Assembly: GCA_963792885.1 (NCBI GenBank)
Contig: CAWBXX010000006.1
Coordinates: 372,001 to 436,000, forward strand
DNA from: DASWJZ01 sp963792885
GTDB taxonomy: Bacteria > Pseudomonadota > Alphaproteobacteria > Rhizobiales > Afifellaceae
Length of the DNA stretch: 64,000 bases
Direction: 5' to 3'
The notes beneath the pieces are model-generated. The model was not told where the DNA came from. It made no database searches and saw nothing but the letters and a program-made list of their open reading frames with translations. Positions 9,435-18,473 of this stretch are shown in pieces (positions within the stretch are counted from its first letter, which is position 1; each line of letters opens with the position of its first letter). The position numbers and the translations under genes were made by a program.

Positions 9435-10426
9435 ACACCGTTCCGCCGCGTGAAGCGTTCACGGCCGCTGATGGCGACTGGCTTGCCCTCGACCTCACTG
9501 CCGAAGTGGCGCGCATCGCGGAGGCTATGCGCGAACAGGTGCTGAAGCGGCTCAGACGACGCGGCATCGTGCTCGGCCTCTCCGGCGGCATCGATTCGAG
9601 CGTGTCCGCGGCGCTCGCCGTCGAGGCGCTTGGAGCCAACAAGGTGCTTAGCGTGTTGATGCCGGAGCGCGATTCCGATCCGGACAGCCTGCGGCTCGGC
9701 CGACTCGTGGCGGATACGCTCGGAATCGAGACCGTCACCGAGGATATCGCGCCGATCCTCTACGCCGCCGGCTGCTACGAGCGCCGCGACGCGTTCATCC
9801 GCCGCCTCGTCCCGGATTTCGGCGCCGGCTGGGGCTGCAAGGTGGTGCTCTCGAACGGCGCCTACAACATCACGCAGCTCGTGGTGCAGTCGCCGACCGG
9901 CGAGCGACAGACGCTCAGGATGCCGCTCGACGTCTATCTCGGCGTCGTCGCCGCCACCAACATGAAGCAGCGCACGCGCAAGCAGATCGAGTATTACCAC
10001 GCTGACAGGCTGAACTACGCGGTGCTCGGCACGCCCAACCGGCTCGAATACGATCAGGGCTTCTTCGTGAAGAACGGCGACGGCGCGGCCGACATCAAGC
10101 CGCTCGCGCATCTCTACAAGACGCAGGTCTACCGGCTTGCTGCCCATCTAGGCCTGCCGGAGGAAATCCGCTCGCGGCCGCCGACCACCGACACCTGGTC
10201 GCTCGCGCAAAGCCAGGAGGAGTTCTACTTCTCGGTTCCCTACCAGCAGATGGACCTTTGCCTCTTCGGGCTGGAGCACGACGTCCCAGTCGCTGCGGTC
10301 GCCGAGCGCGCCGGCCTGACCTCGGAGCAGGTCGAATTGGTCTTGCGCGACATCAAGGCCAAGCGCAGCGCCACACGCTACCTGCACGAGCCGCCGATCC
10401 TTGTGGAAGAAGTCCTGAAGGGATGA
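9431..10426 (+). CDS. NAD synthase-like ATP-dependent amidase (NadE family paralogue)
   Basis: A 331-residue protein of the NAD synthetase/ATP-pyrophosphatase family. The P-loop GLSGGIDSSVSAALAVEALG lies near residues 50-70, and VLGTPNRLEYDQGFFVKNGDGAADIKPLAHLYKTQVY matches the NAD-synthase acceptor region. It lacks a nitrilase-type glutaminase domain. The start ATG overlaps the ligase stop (ATGA). A complete-type glutamine-dependent NAD synthetase begins at 63751, so this copy is probably not the housekeeping enzyme but has been recruited to amidate or couple a pathway intermediate, possibly with ammonia from the amidotransferase. That role is inference. Confidence 0.75.
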   Translation: MNTVPPREAFTAADGDWLALDLTAEVARIAEAMREQVLKRLRRRGIVLGLSGGIDSSVSAALAVEALGANKVLSVLMPERDSDPDSLRLGRLVADTLGIETVTEDIAPILYAAGCYERRDAFIRRLVPDFGAGWGCKVVLSNGAYNITQLVVQSPTGERQTLRMPLDVYLGVVAATNMKQRTRKQIEYYHADRLNYAVLGTPNRLEYDQGFFVKNGDGAADIKPLAHLYKTQVYRLAAHLGLPEEIRSRPPTTDTWSLAQSQEEFYFSVPYQQMDLCLFGLEHDVPVAAVAERAGLTSEQVELVLRDIKAKRSATRYLHEPPILVEEVLKG

Positions 10427-10625
10427 CGTCGGGGCTCCGACCCCGCCCAAAAACTCGCGAAAAGCCAGCGGACAGGCTCTTCAACGGCCAAACGCCGGAT
10501 TCAAGCTTGAGCCCTGTTGTCATGTTTTACGGGCCTTGGTCTGCTCAAATTGGCACTCTTATTGGGATTGACCGCTACGCGATGCCCCTCGTACCGTCCA
10601 ACAACCGGACAAAGCGACCACAAAC

Positions 10626-11423
10626 ATGCATACGCTTGCTGCCGCCAATCCGAATGGTCGGAAAAACGAGGATGCCGACCTTTCTGCCGTCAAAACACTG
10701 CGCAAGGCGCTCGCAATACTGGATGTTTTCGCCGCCGCCGAACGCCCGTTGACCGTCGCGGAAGTCGCTATCCGCGCGGGTATCACACGACCGACGGCGC
10801 ATCGGCTGATCCAGACGCTCATCGGCGAGGGCTACCTCGCGCAAGACCCCAACGACAGTCGAGTGACACCGGGCTACTCGGTGCTGATGCTTGCGGGGAG
10901 CCTGCTCGATACCAGCCAGATCCGACTGGAATCGCTGCCGCATCTCGAAGCACTCGCGCAGGCCACCGGGGAGCGCGTCAGCCTCGGCATTCTGCACCGC
11001 CATAGGATGCTCTGCCTCGCGGGCGTGGAGAAGCCGTCGCTGCCGACGATCTTCACCCGCTTCGGCAAAACCATGCCGGCCCATACGTCGGCGATCGGCA
11101 AGGCGATCCTTGCATATATGCCGGAATCGGAGCTCGCCAGTTTTCTAAAGGCGGTGCCACTCGTCCGGCACACAGAGCTCACGATCACGGACGAGGCCGC
11201 GTTCCGGGCGGAGCTCGCCGAAGTCCGCCGCGAGGGCTTCGCCGTTGATCGCGGCGAGGGCTCGCCGGGAACTTGCCGTGTGGCCGCTCCGATCCTTGTT
11301 CACGACGCGGCAGTGGCAGCGATCGCCGTCGCAGGGCGCGCTCTCGAGCCGCTCTTGGAGCATAAGGAACAGGTGAAGCATGCCGCCGAGGTCATCGCGC
11401 ATGTCCTCGGCCGTGGCGCCTGA
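10626..11423 (+). CDS. IclR-family transcriptional regulator
   Basis: A 265-residue IclR-type regulator. The N-terminal winged helix-turn-helix (VKTLRKALAILDVFAAAERPLTVAEVAIRAGITRPTAHRLIQTL region, residues about 20-65) is followed by the ligand-binding domain with the usual PAHTSAIGKAILA segment near residue 155 and the closing VAAPI and VAGRALEPLLEH segments. It sits 199 bases after the amidotransferase cassette and 5 bases before the end of the convergent class II aldolase gene. It could control the aldolase or the cassette upstream; no operator can be named from the sequence. Confidence 0.85.
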   Translation: MHTLAAANPNGRKNEDADLSAVKTLRKALAILDVFAAAERPLTVAEVAIRAGITRPTAHRLIQTLIGEGYLAQDPNDSRVTPGYSVLMLAGSLLDTSQIRLESLPHLEALAQATGERVSLGILHRHRMLCLAGVEKPSLPTIFTRFGKTMPAHTSAIGKAILAYMPESELASFLKAVPLVRHTELTITDEAAFRAELAEVRREGFAVDRGEGSPGTCRVAAPILVHDAAVAAIAVAGRALEPLLEHKEQVKHAAEVIAHVLGRGA

Positions 11424-11428
11424 ACGGA

Positions 11429-12186
11429 TCAGCGGCGCTTGGTCTTGTAGGCTGTGACCTTTGACTTGGCGCGCTTCCTGGTGGCGGCTTTCTTCTCGAT
11501 GCGCTTGGCGCCCGGCACACCGTAAGAGTGGAAGGCCTTCAGCGTATCCTCGATGGCGGCATCGGGGAGAATCACGGGGCCGTCGGCGAGAAGCAGCGCG
11601 TGGTAGGTACCTGCTTGGCGATCGTCTCCAGCTCGACTGCCCGCCACATCGCCTCGTCGAGATCGCGACCGAGCGCGATCATGCCGTGATTGGCGAGGAG
11701 GCAGCCGGTTCTGCCATCGAGTGCCTTCACGGCGGCCTCGGCAAGCGCCTTGGTGCCATAGGTCGCGTAGTCGGCGACGCGGACGTCGATGCCGCCGAAG
11801 GCCGCGACCATGTAGTGGCAGGCGGGGATGGGCTTCCGCGCGATCGCAAGCACCGTGGCGAAGGTTGAGTGCGTGTGCACGATCGCGTTGATCTCGGGCC
11901 GTGCCTTGAGAATGTCGAGGTGGAAGCGCCATTCGGTGGAGGGTAGGCGAGGGCCTTCGTAGGCGCCGTACTCGCCGTCGATCTCGAAGGCCGCGATCAT
12001 CGCTGGCTTCATGCTGTCATAGGGGATCGCCGTCGGCGTGATCAGCATGCGGCTTCCGGCGCGCGTCGAGATGTTGCCGGAGGTGCCCTGGTTCAGGCCG
12101 ACGGCGTTCATCCAGCGCGCCTTCGCAATGATGGCTTCGCGCAGTTTCTTCTCTTCGGTTCCCAACCAAATGCTCCTGTCTTGCAC
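11429..12186 (-). CDS. Class II aldolase/adducin-family protein (fuculose-phosphate aldolase-like), one frameshift
   Basis: This belongs to the zinc-dependent aldolases that cleave sugar 1-phosphates such as L-fuculose-1-phosphate. The N-terminal half reads NQGTSGNISTR near residue 35, then a zinc-binding HTHS (VHTHSTFATVLA) near 105 and NHGMIALG near 175. A one-base shift near 11610 separates this from a C-terminal piece (YHALLLADGPVILPD, then a very basic tail rich in Lys and Arg). Repaired length is about 252 residues. The basic tail is unusual for the family. The shift may be a sequencing error, because the second piece still codes sensibly up to a stop at 11429. Confidence 0.7.
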
Positions 12187-12400
12187 GCGTCGGGGTGCTC
12201 AGACCCTCGTGCTGAGGGCGGAATGGCGCCTCGACGCATGCGGCACCGCTCCCCTGGCGCTTCGAATGCACGCTCGCGGGCGAGCGCGCAAGCGAGCGCC
12301 GCCGAGACCGCTCGTCTGACGCTGCGGCAAACGGTTGCGGTGGCGGAGCGACGAGATTGCGGCGACGCTCGCCTCGTAGCGCCGGTCAGCAGCGTTGCGA

Positions 12401-13753
12401 TTATGCCTTCACGATGCGGTCGCGGTTGGTCTTGACGTCGCGCGTGGCGTTGCGCGTGTCGACAACAAGCGGAACGGCGGCGGCGAGCGCCTCCCAATCG
12501 ATACCGTCGTGATCGGTCACGATGAGCGCGAGGTCATAGCCGGCGGCGCCGCTGAGCGGCACCGAGCGTCGTCCGGCAAGCGCGCCGTGCTCGCGCGTCG
12601 GGCCGATCATCGGGATGAAGGGGTCGTGGTAGTCGGTCTTCGCGCCGCGACTTTCCAGAAGCTCGATGATTCTGAGGGCCGGGCTTTCGCGCATGTCGTC
12701 GACGTTCTTCTTGTAGGCGATGCCGACGACGAGGACGCGCGCGTTCTTGAGGCCCTTGCCGGTCTTGGCGTCGAGCGCAGCGGCCGTCCGATCGATGACA
12801 ACTCGCGGCATCGCGGTATTGATCTCGCCGGCAAGCTCGATGAAGCGAACCGGCACCTCGAATTCGCGCGCCTTCCAGGTGAGGTAGAACGGGTCGATCG
12901 GGATGCAGTGCCCGCCGAGGCCGGGGCCGGGATAGAACGGCATGAAACCGAACGGCTTGGTCTTCGCAGCGTCGATCACTTCCCACACGTCGATCCCCAT
13001 GGCGTCGTAGACAAGCTTCAGCTCGTTCACGAGCGCGATGTTGACCGAACGGAAGATGTTCTCGGTGAGCTTCACGGCTTCCGCGGTGGCCGTTGTCGAG
13101 ACCGGCACGAGCTTGTCGATGAACTGGCCGTAAAGCGCTGCGACGGCTTTGGCAGCCTTCGGCCCGTCGCCGCCGACGATCTTCGGAATGCGGGTCGTGC
13201 CGAACTCGATGTTGCCGGGATCCTCACGCTCCGGCGAATAGGCGACGAACAGCGTTTCCTCCGAGCGAAGACCGCTTTTCTCCAGGATCGGCTTCAGAAC
13301 TTCGGTCGTCGTTCCTGGATAGGTGGTCGATTCGAGCACTACGAGCTGGCCGGCGCGGAGATGCGGCACCAGGCTCTCGGCGGTGGATACGATAAAGGAA
13401 AGGTCAGGTTCGCGGTTACGGCTCAAGGGCGTCGGAACGCAGATCAAAATGGCATCGGCCGCGCCGAGGCGCGCCACGTCGGCTGTCGCCTCGAAGCTCT
13501 TCTTGCGCATCTCCCTCACGCTCTCGTCGGTGATGTGCTTGATGTAGGAGATGCCGGAGTTGAGCTTTTCTGCCTTAGCCGGGTCCACGTCGTAGCCGAT
13601 GACGCGATGGCCGGTACCCGCGATCGCGCGCGAGAGCGGCAGCCCGACATAGCCGAGCCCGATCACCGCGACGGTGGCGTTTCGACTTTCGATCCGCTCG
13701 ATCAGCGTGTCGAAGTCCGCGTCGACCGCGGTGCGTGCGACTTTGTCCTGCAT
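12401..13753 (-). CDS. Nucleotide-sugar dehydrogenase (UDP-N-acetylglucosamine/mannosamine 6-dehydrogenase type)
   Basis: A 450-residue NAD-dependent enzyme that oxidises the C6 of a UDP-hexose or UDP-HexNAc to a uronic acid. The Rossmann motif VAVIGLGYVGLPLS lies near residue 30, and the catalytic Cys is in GPGLGGHCIPIDPFYL near residue 265. The C-terminal domain has VLVVGIAYKKNVDDMRESPAL, the sugar-binding part. The start at 13753 (MQDKVART) was preferred over an upstream ATG at 13816 because the extra residues are basic and not family-like. A uronic acid of this kind is a classic substrate for AsnB-like amidotransferases, as coded 5 kb away. No other glycan genes are adjacent. Confidence 0.85.
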   Translation of the reverse strand: MQDKVARTAVDADFDTLIERIESRNATVAVIGLGYVGLPLSRAIAGTGHRVIGYDVDPAKAEKLNSGISYIKHITDESVREMRKKSFEATADVARLGAADAILICVPTPLSRNREPDLSFIVSTAESLVPHLRAGQLVVLESTTYPGTTTEVLKPILEKSGLRSEETLFVAYSPEREDPGNIEFGTTRIPKIVGGDGPKAAKAVAALYGQFIDKLVPVSTTATAEAVKLTENIFRSVNIALVNELKLVYDAMGIDVWEVIDAAKTKPFGFMPFYPGPGLGGHCIPIDPFYLTWKAREFEVPVRFIELAGEINTAMPRVVIDRTAAALDAKTGKGLKNARVLVVGIAYKKNVDDMRESPALRIIELLESRGAKTDYHDPFIPMIGPTREHGALAGRRSVPLSGAAGYDLALIVTDHDGIDWEALAAAVPLVVDTRNATRDVKTNRDRIVKA

Positions 13754-13823
13754 TGTGAAACGTCCCGCCTGACGTTGAAGCACCGGACTTCGGCGGAAAG
13801 TGGTCCGCCGAGCCAAATTCCGC

Positions 13824-14819
13824 TCAGCCCGCAGCTCTGCCGGCGAGGAGCGCGGCGAGTTGGTCGCGGCTCATCGCCGGCGTCGGTGCGAGCTCGGCAA
13901 AGCCTGGGTGCGCAGATTCGAGAGGGCGCGCATAGATGACGCCGATCGCGGTCGGCTCGTCGCCGCCGCCGAGACTGGCCAGCGCGATCGCTCGCGGGAG
14001 GTTTGTCTCGTCGTGGCGGGCGACCGCCTCAAGCGGTGCGTCGACGCCGACTTGGGCGATGCGGAAGCGGCACGCGCTTTCGTCGAAGACGAGCCCCTTG
14101 TCCTTGGCCTTGCCGTAAAGCATCGGCTCGCCGTGCTTGAGCCTGATTCCGGCGTCCGGCGCCGTCGCCTTCTCGCCTAGCGGGCCGAATGCGCCGTCGT
14201 GATAGATGATGCAGTTCTGCAGGATCTCGACGAGCGACGCGCCCTTGTGCGCGTGTGCTCTGACCAGAACCTCCGGCATATGGTCCTGCAGCGCGTCGAC
14301 GGTGCGGGCGACGAAGGAGCCGCCGGCGCCGAGCGCCAGAAGCGCTGCGTTGACCGGGCGCTCGATCGAGCCGCCCGGTGTCGACGGCGAGCGCGTGCCG
14401 ATCGGCGAGGTCGGCGAATACTGGCCCTTGGTCAGTCCGTAGATCGCGTTATTCAAGAGAAGCAGATTCAGGTCGACATCGCGGCGCAGCACGTGGAGCA
14501 GATGGTTGCCGCCGATCGAGAGAAAGTCGCCGTCGCCGCCGACGACCCAGATGTCGAGGTCGGGATTGGCGAGCTTTGCGCCGGTCGCCACCGCCGGCGC
14601 GCGGCCGTGGATCGTGTGGAAGCCGTAGCTCGCGATGTAATACGGGAAGCGAGCGGCGCAGCCGATGCCGGAGATGAAGACGACCTCGTGTGGCGGCCGA
14701 CCGATCTCGGCGAGCGCGGTGCGCACGCCCTTCAGAATCGCGTAGTCGCCGCAGCCGGGGCACCAGCGCACCTCCTGATCCGAGGTGAAATCCTTGTGCG
14801 AGAGCGGGATGACATTCAT
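13824..14819 (-). CDS. korB: 2-oxoacid:ferredoxin oxidoreductase, beta subunit
   Basis: The thiamine-diphosphate-binding subunit of an enzyme that oxidatively decarboxylates a 2-oxoacid, most likely 2-oxoglutarate, with ferredoxin as acceptor. The 331-residue protein begins MNVIPLSHKDF and shows the iron-sulfur and TPP region RWCPGCGDYAIL near residue 20, FISGIGCAARFPYY near 50, HTIHGRAPAVATGAK near 70 and VVGGDGDFLSIGGNH, the diphosphate site. The start overlaps the alpha-subunit stop (ATGA), so the two are co-translated. Pyruvate as substrate cannot be ruled out, but the two-subunit form with a fused gamma-alpha partner favours the 2-oxoglutarate type. Confidence 0.85.
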   Translation of the reverse strand: MNVIPLSHKDFTSDQEVRWCPGCGDYAILKGVRTALAEIGRPPHEVVFISGIGCAARFPYYIASYGFHTIHGRAPAVATGAKLANPDLDIWVVGGDGDFLSIGGNHLLHVLRRDVDLNLLLLNNAIYGLTKGQYSPTSPIGTRSPSTPGGSIERPVNAALLALGAGGSFVARTVDALQDHMPEVLVRAHAHKGASLVEILQNCIIYHDGAFGPLGEKATAPDAGIRLKHGEPMLYGKAKDKGLVFDESACRFRIAQVGVDAPLEAVARHDETNLPRAIALASLGGGDEPTAIGVIYARPLESAHPGFAELAPTPAMSRDQLAALLAGRAAG

Positions 14820-16705
14820 TGCGCGCGCGCCCTCAGCCGTGCGGAGAATTCCGCTTCCAACGTTGAGACAAGGAACGGCCGGCCGCTGATCTGCGTCACC
14901 GGCTCGACCGGAAGAAGGTAGGCGGAGCGGAGGATCGCGGCGAGTTGGCCGGTGTTCATTTCGGCGCAGACGATCTTCCGGTAGCGCTTCAGGGTCGCCT
15001 CGAGTCCGGCGGGGAGGGGAGAGAGTTGGCGCAGGTGAAGATGGGCTACCGCGTGGCCAGCGTCCTCCAGGTTTCGCACGGCCTGGCGGATCGGGCCGAA
15101 GGTCGAGCCCCACCCGACGACGAGGAGCTCACCGGACTCGGGGCCTTCGAGGATCATCGCCCGCTCGTTGCGCTCGGCGACGCGGGCGATCTTTTCGGCG
15201 CGAAGACGAATCATCTGCTCGTGGTTGTCGGGATCGTAGGAGATGTTACCGCTGACGGCGTCCTTCTCAATACCGCCGACCCGATGCACGAGGCCGGGTG
15301 TGCCGGGCGCGACCCACTGCCGTCCGAGCGTCTCGGGATTGCGGGTGAAGGCGGTGATCGGGTTCTCGCCGTCGCCCATCAGGCGGGGCGGGAAGCTTTT
15401 CAGTGAAGCGACGTCAGGCGTCTCCCATTCGCTGATGGCGTTTGCGAGATAGGCGTCGGAGAGCACGATCACCGGCGTCATCGCCTCGATCGCGATCCGT
15501 GCGGCGTCGATGATGATGTCGAAGCAGTCGCCGGGCGTCGCCGGGGCAAGCACCGGAAGAGGCGCCTCGCCGTGGCGGCCGAGCACCGACACGTTGAGGT
15601 CCGCCTGCTCTGGCTTGGTCGGCATGCCGGTCGACGGGCCGGCGCGCTGCACGTCGATCACGACAAGCGGTAGCTCGGCGGTTATGGCAAGGCCGAGCGC
15701 CTCCGTCTTGAGCGAAAGGCCGGGGCCGGAGGAGGCGGTGAAGCCGAGACCGCCGGCATAGGAGGCGCCGATCGCGGCACAGGCTGCGGCGATCTCGTCC
15801 TCGGCCTGGAACGTCCTGACGCCGGACCTCAGCTTGGCGAGTGCGTGGAGCAGCGCGGAAGCCGGTGTAATCGGATAGGAACAGTAAAAGACGGGCCGCT
15901 CCGCGAGCGCGCTCGCGGCCGCGACACCGAACGCCATCGCGTCGGTGCCGGAGACCATACGCAGGCGGTCGCTGCGCGCATGCGCAGGCCCGAGGTCGAC
16001 GACCTCGGGGATCGCCAGCTCCATGGTCTCGCCGTAGGCATAGCCAGCCTTCAACGCTGCGCGGTTGCCGCCGAGCAGTGCAGGGTCCTTGGCAAAGCGT
16101 TGCTCGATCCAGGTGATCGTGGCGTCGGGCAATTGACCGCAGAGCCACAGCGTGAGCCCGAGCGCCCAGAAATTCTTGGCGCGGCTGCCGTCCTTGCGGC
16201 CGAGGCCGAACTCGGCGACCGCTTCGAGCGTGCGCTGCGTCACGGCGATCGGAATCGTGCGGTACGGTGCAGCGGCGCTCTCATCGACCGGAGTGCCGGA
16301 GAGCCCGGCTTTCATGAAAGCGCGCTCGTTGAAGGCGCCCTCGTCGTAGACGACCGTGCCGCCCGGCTTCAGGAACTGGATATTGGTGACGAACGCCGCC
16401 GGGTTGAAGGCGACGAGCACGTCGGCCTCGTCGCCCGGCGTCAGAACCTCATCGGCGCCGAACTGCACTTGGTAGGCGGAGACGCCGAAGGTCGTGCCGG
16501 CAGGCGCGCGGATCTCGGCCGGGAACTCCGGCAGCGTCATCAGGTCGGCGCCTTCCGCGGCGGCCGCGGTCGCGAACTGGTGGCCGACAAGCTGCACGCC
16601 GTCGCCGGAATCGCCGGCGAAGCGTACGACAAGCGCCTGCCGTTGCCGGTTTGCGGCCGGCTGCCGTCGCGCCGCCGGTCGTTCGGTTGTGTCACCGAGG
16701 CTCAT
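14816..16705 (-). CDS. korA: 2-oxoacid:ferredoxin oxidoreductase, fused gamma-alpha subunit
   Basis: A 629-residue partner of the beta subunit. The gamma domain comes first (VVRFAGDSGDGVQLVGHQFA near residue 27; FPAEIRAPAGTTFGVSAYQV near 62). The alpha domain follows (FGVAAASALAERPVFYCSYPITPAS near 260, with the SYPITP motif, then QAEDEIAAACAAIGASYAGGLGFTASSGPG and VDVQRAGPSTGMPTKPEQADL). The gamma-first fusion and length are typical of the KorA/OorA-like enzymes of aerobic alphaproteobacteria. The gene is divergent from citrate synthase, with 450 bases between them, suggesting linked carbon metabolism around 2-oxoglutarate. Confidence 0.85.
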   Translation of the reverse strand: MSLGDTTERPAARRQPAANRQRQALVVRFAGDSGDGVQLVGHQFATAAAAEGADLMTLPEFPAEIRAPAGTTFGVSAYQVQFGADEVLTPGDEADVLVAFNPAAFVTNIQFLKPGGTVVYDEGAFNERAFMKAGLSGTPVDESAAAPYRTIPIAVTQRTLEAVAEFGLGRKDGSRAKNFWALGLTLWLCGQLPDATITWIEQRFAKDPALLGGNRAALKAGYAYGETMELAIPEVVDLGPAHARSDRLRMVSGTDAMAFGVAAASALAERPVFYCSYPITPASALLHALAKLRSGVRTFQAEDEIAAACAAIGASYAGGLGFTASSGPGLSLKTEALGLAITAELPLVVIDVQRAGPSTGMPTKPEQADLNVSVLGRHGEAPLPVLAPATPGDCFDIIIDAARIAIEAMTPVIVLSDAYLANAISEWETPDVASLKSFPPRLMGDGENPITAFTRNPETLGRQWVAPGTPGLVHRVGGIEKDAVSGNISYDPDNHEQMIRLRAEKIARVAERNERAMILEGPESGELLVVGWGSTFGPIRQAVRNLEDAGHAVAHLHLRQLSPLPAGLEATLKRYRKIVCAEMNTGQLAAILRSAYLLPVEPVTQISGRPFLVSTLEAEFSARLRARAQ

Positions 16706-17155
16706 AGGTTTCGTCGCCGCCTCCGGCCGTTTGGTTCATCAAGAGCTGGCTGGGTCAGAGCGTGCCGATCGCCCGCATCGGGCGGCCGATATCATGGGAT
16801 GCCGAGGTTTGACCAGACGGCGCCATGTTTCTTTGATCCTGCAGCATGCCGCAAGGCGGAGCCTCCTCGCGAACTGGCTGATTTGAGCATGTTTTTCCGG
16901 CCGCTCTTTGATCCAGGGCAAGCCGGGTCGTGGCTCCTGGCGCGTCCGAAATGCCCGCCCCGCCCGATCTCGGAATATTGCACGCGCGAGATGCACTTGT
17001 GAATTAGCGTGCGGTGCAACAATATGTCGAGCGGGGCAGGACGCGCCGGTCCGGCGCAGGCATTCGCCACACCGTCGACAATCATGCCGGCTCGGGCGAC
17101 CTCTCGACAGCCGAGGCTGTGGAGGTTACGGCCCGGCAAGCGCACCGAGGTGAAC
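16706..17155. other. Intergenic region between korA and citrate synthase
   Basis: A 450-base spacer between two divergent genes. I see no convincing gene in it. It must hold the promoters of both korAB and the citrate synthase gene. A weak TTGAT-N4-GGCAA sequence at 16908-16921 resembles only one half of an FNR/FixK box and is not called. The CACCGAGGTGAAC stretch just before 17156 supplies the citrate synthase ribosome site. Confidence 0.5.
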
Positions 17156-18427
17156 ATGGGTAACAAGACGGCAAAACTCACGATCGGGAACGAAAGCTGG
17201 GATTTCGACGTGCTTGACGGCACGACCGGGCCGCAGGTCATCGACATCAGTAGCCTCTACCAGAAGACCGGGCGCTTCACGTACGACCCGGGCTTCACCT
17301 CCACAGCCGCCTGCGCCTCCTCCATCACTTATATCGACGGCGACGAGGGCATCCTGCTCTACCGCGGCTATCCGATCGACGAGCTCGCCGAGAAGAAAAC
17401 GTTCCTCGAGGTTGCCTACCTGCTTCTCTACGGGGAGCTGCCGACACCGGAGCAGAAGGACGATTTTGTCCACCGGGTCACGCGCCACACCATGATCCAC
17501 GAGCAGATGACGCGGTTCTTTACCGGCTTCCGCCGCGACGCGCATCCGATGGCGATCATGTGCGGGATGGTCGGCGCGATGTCGGCCTTCTATCACAACT
17601 CGACAGACATTCATGATCCGTACCAGCGGATGGTCGCCTCGATCCGGATGATCGCTAAGACACCGACGATCGGCGCTGCGGCCTTCAAATATTCGATCGG
17701 CCAACCGTTCATCTATCCGAAGAACGCCCTCGATTACGCGTCGAACTTCCTCAACATGTGCTTCTCGGTGCCGTGCGAGGAATACGACGTGAGCCCGGTC
17801 CTCGCACGCGCGATGGATGTCATCTTCATCCTGCACGCCGACCACGAGCAGAATGCCTCGACCTCGACGGTGCGGCTCGCGAGCTCCTCGGGCGCCAACC
17901 CCTTTGCCTGCATCGCCGCCGGCATCGCCAGCCTCTGGGGCCCGGCGCATGGTGGCGCCAACGAAGCGGCACTCCAGACCTTTGCGGAGATCGGCAGCAA
18001 GGACCGCATTCCACATTTCATCGACAGGGCGAAGGACAAGAACGATCCGTTCCGGCTCTCCGGCTTTGGGCACCGCGTCTACAAGAGCTACGACCCGCGC
18101 GCGAAGGTGATGCAGAAGATCTGCCACGAGGTGCTGAACGAGCTCGGCATCAACGACCGGCTGCTGGAGGTGGCGATGGAGCTTGAGCACGTCGCGCTGA
18201 CGGACGAGTATTTCATCGAGCGGAAGCTCTATCCGAACGTCGATTTCTATTCCGGCATCACGCTTCGCGCGCTCGGCTTTCCCGACAACATGCTGACGGT
18301 TCTCTTTGCCGTTGCGCGCACAGTCGGCTGGGTTGCGCAGTGGAACGAGATGGTGGAGGACGAGACACAGCGGATCGGCCGCCCGCGCCAGCTCTATACG
18401 GGAGCGACCGAGCGGCACGTTCCGTAG
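17156..18427 (+). CDS. gltA: Citrate synthase
   Basis: This condenses acetyl-CoA with oxaloacetate at the entry of the TCA cycle. The 423-residue length and sequence match the type II (hexameric, NADH-sensitive) bacterial enzyme. It starts MGNKTAKLTIG at 17156 behind an AGG ribosome site. Visible parts are GILLYRGYPIDELAE near residue 65, LHADHEQNASTSTVRLASSSGANPFACIAAGIASLWGPAHGGANEA near 225-270 with catalytic His residues, and GFGHRVYKSYDPRA near 305, with the catalytic Asp in DFYSGI near 365. A thiolase gene follows 46 bases later on the same strand. This is probably the main citrate synthase. Confidence 0.93.
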   Translation: MGNKTAKLTIGNESWDFDVLDGTTGPQVIDISSLYQKTGRFTYDPGFTSTAACASSITYIDGDEGILLYRGYPIDELAEKKTFLEVAYLLLYGELPTPEQKDDFVHRVTRHTMIHEQMTRFFTGFRRDAHPMAIMCGMVGAMSAFYHNSTDIHDPYQRMVASIRMIAKTPTIGAAAFKYSIGQPFIYPKNALDYASNFLNMCFSVPCEEYDVSPVLARAMDVIFILHADHEQNASTSTVRLASSSGANPFACIAAGIASLWGPAHGGANEAALQTFAEIGSKDRIPHFIDRAKDKNDPFRLSGFGHRVYKSYDPRAKVMQKICHEVLNELGINDRLLEVAMELEHVALTDEYFIERKLYPNVDFYSGITLRALGFPDNMLTVLFAVARTVGWVAQWNEMVEDETQRIGRPRQLYTGATERHVP

Positions 18428-18473
18428 GGCTTGGCTCTTCACCTCTCCTCTCGCGTGCCGAAAGCTGAGACAA

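Noticed and set aside
4398..10426. Exosortase-associated polysaccharide locus
   Set aside because: The ligase, carrier protein and amidotransferase resemble genes of such loci, but no exosortase, glycosyltransferase or PEP-CTERM gene is seen in the window.
12395..13939. 514-codon plus-strand open frame opposite the nucleotide-sugar dehydrogenase
   Set aside because: It is antisense to a clear enzyme gene and its translation is a low-complexity Arg/Asp-rich GC shadow.
16908..16921. FNR/FixK-like site in the korA-gltA gap (TTGATCCAGGGCAA)
   Set aside because: Two mismatches in the right arm; too weak to call beside the three better sites.
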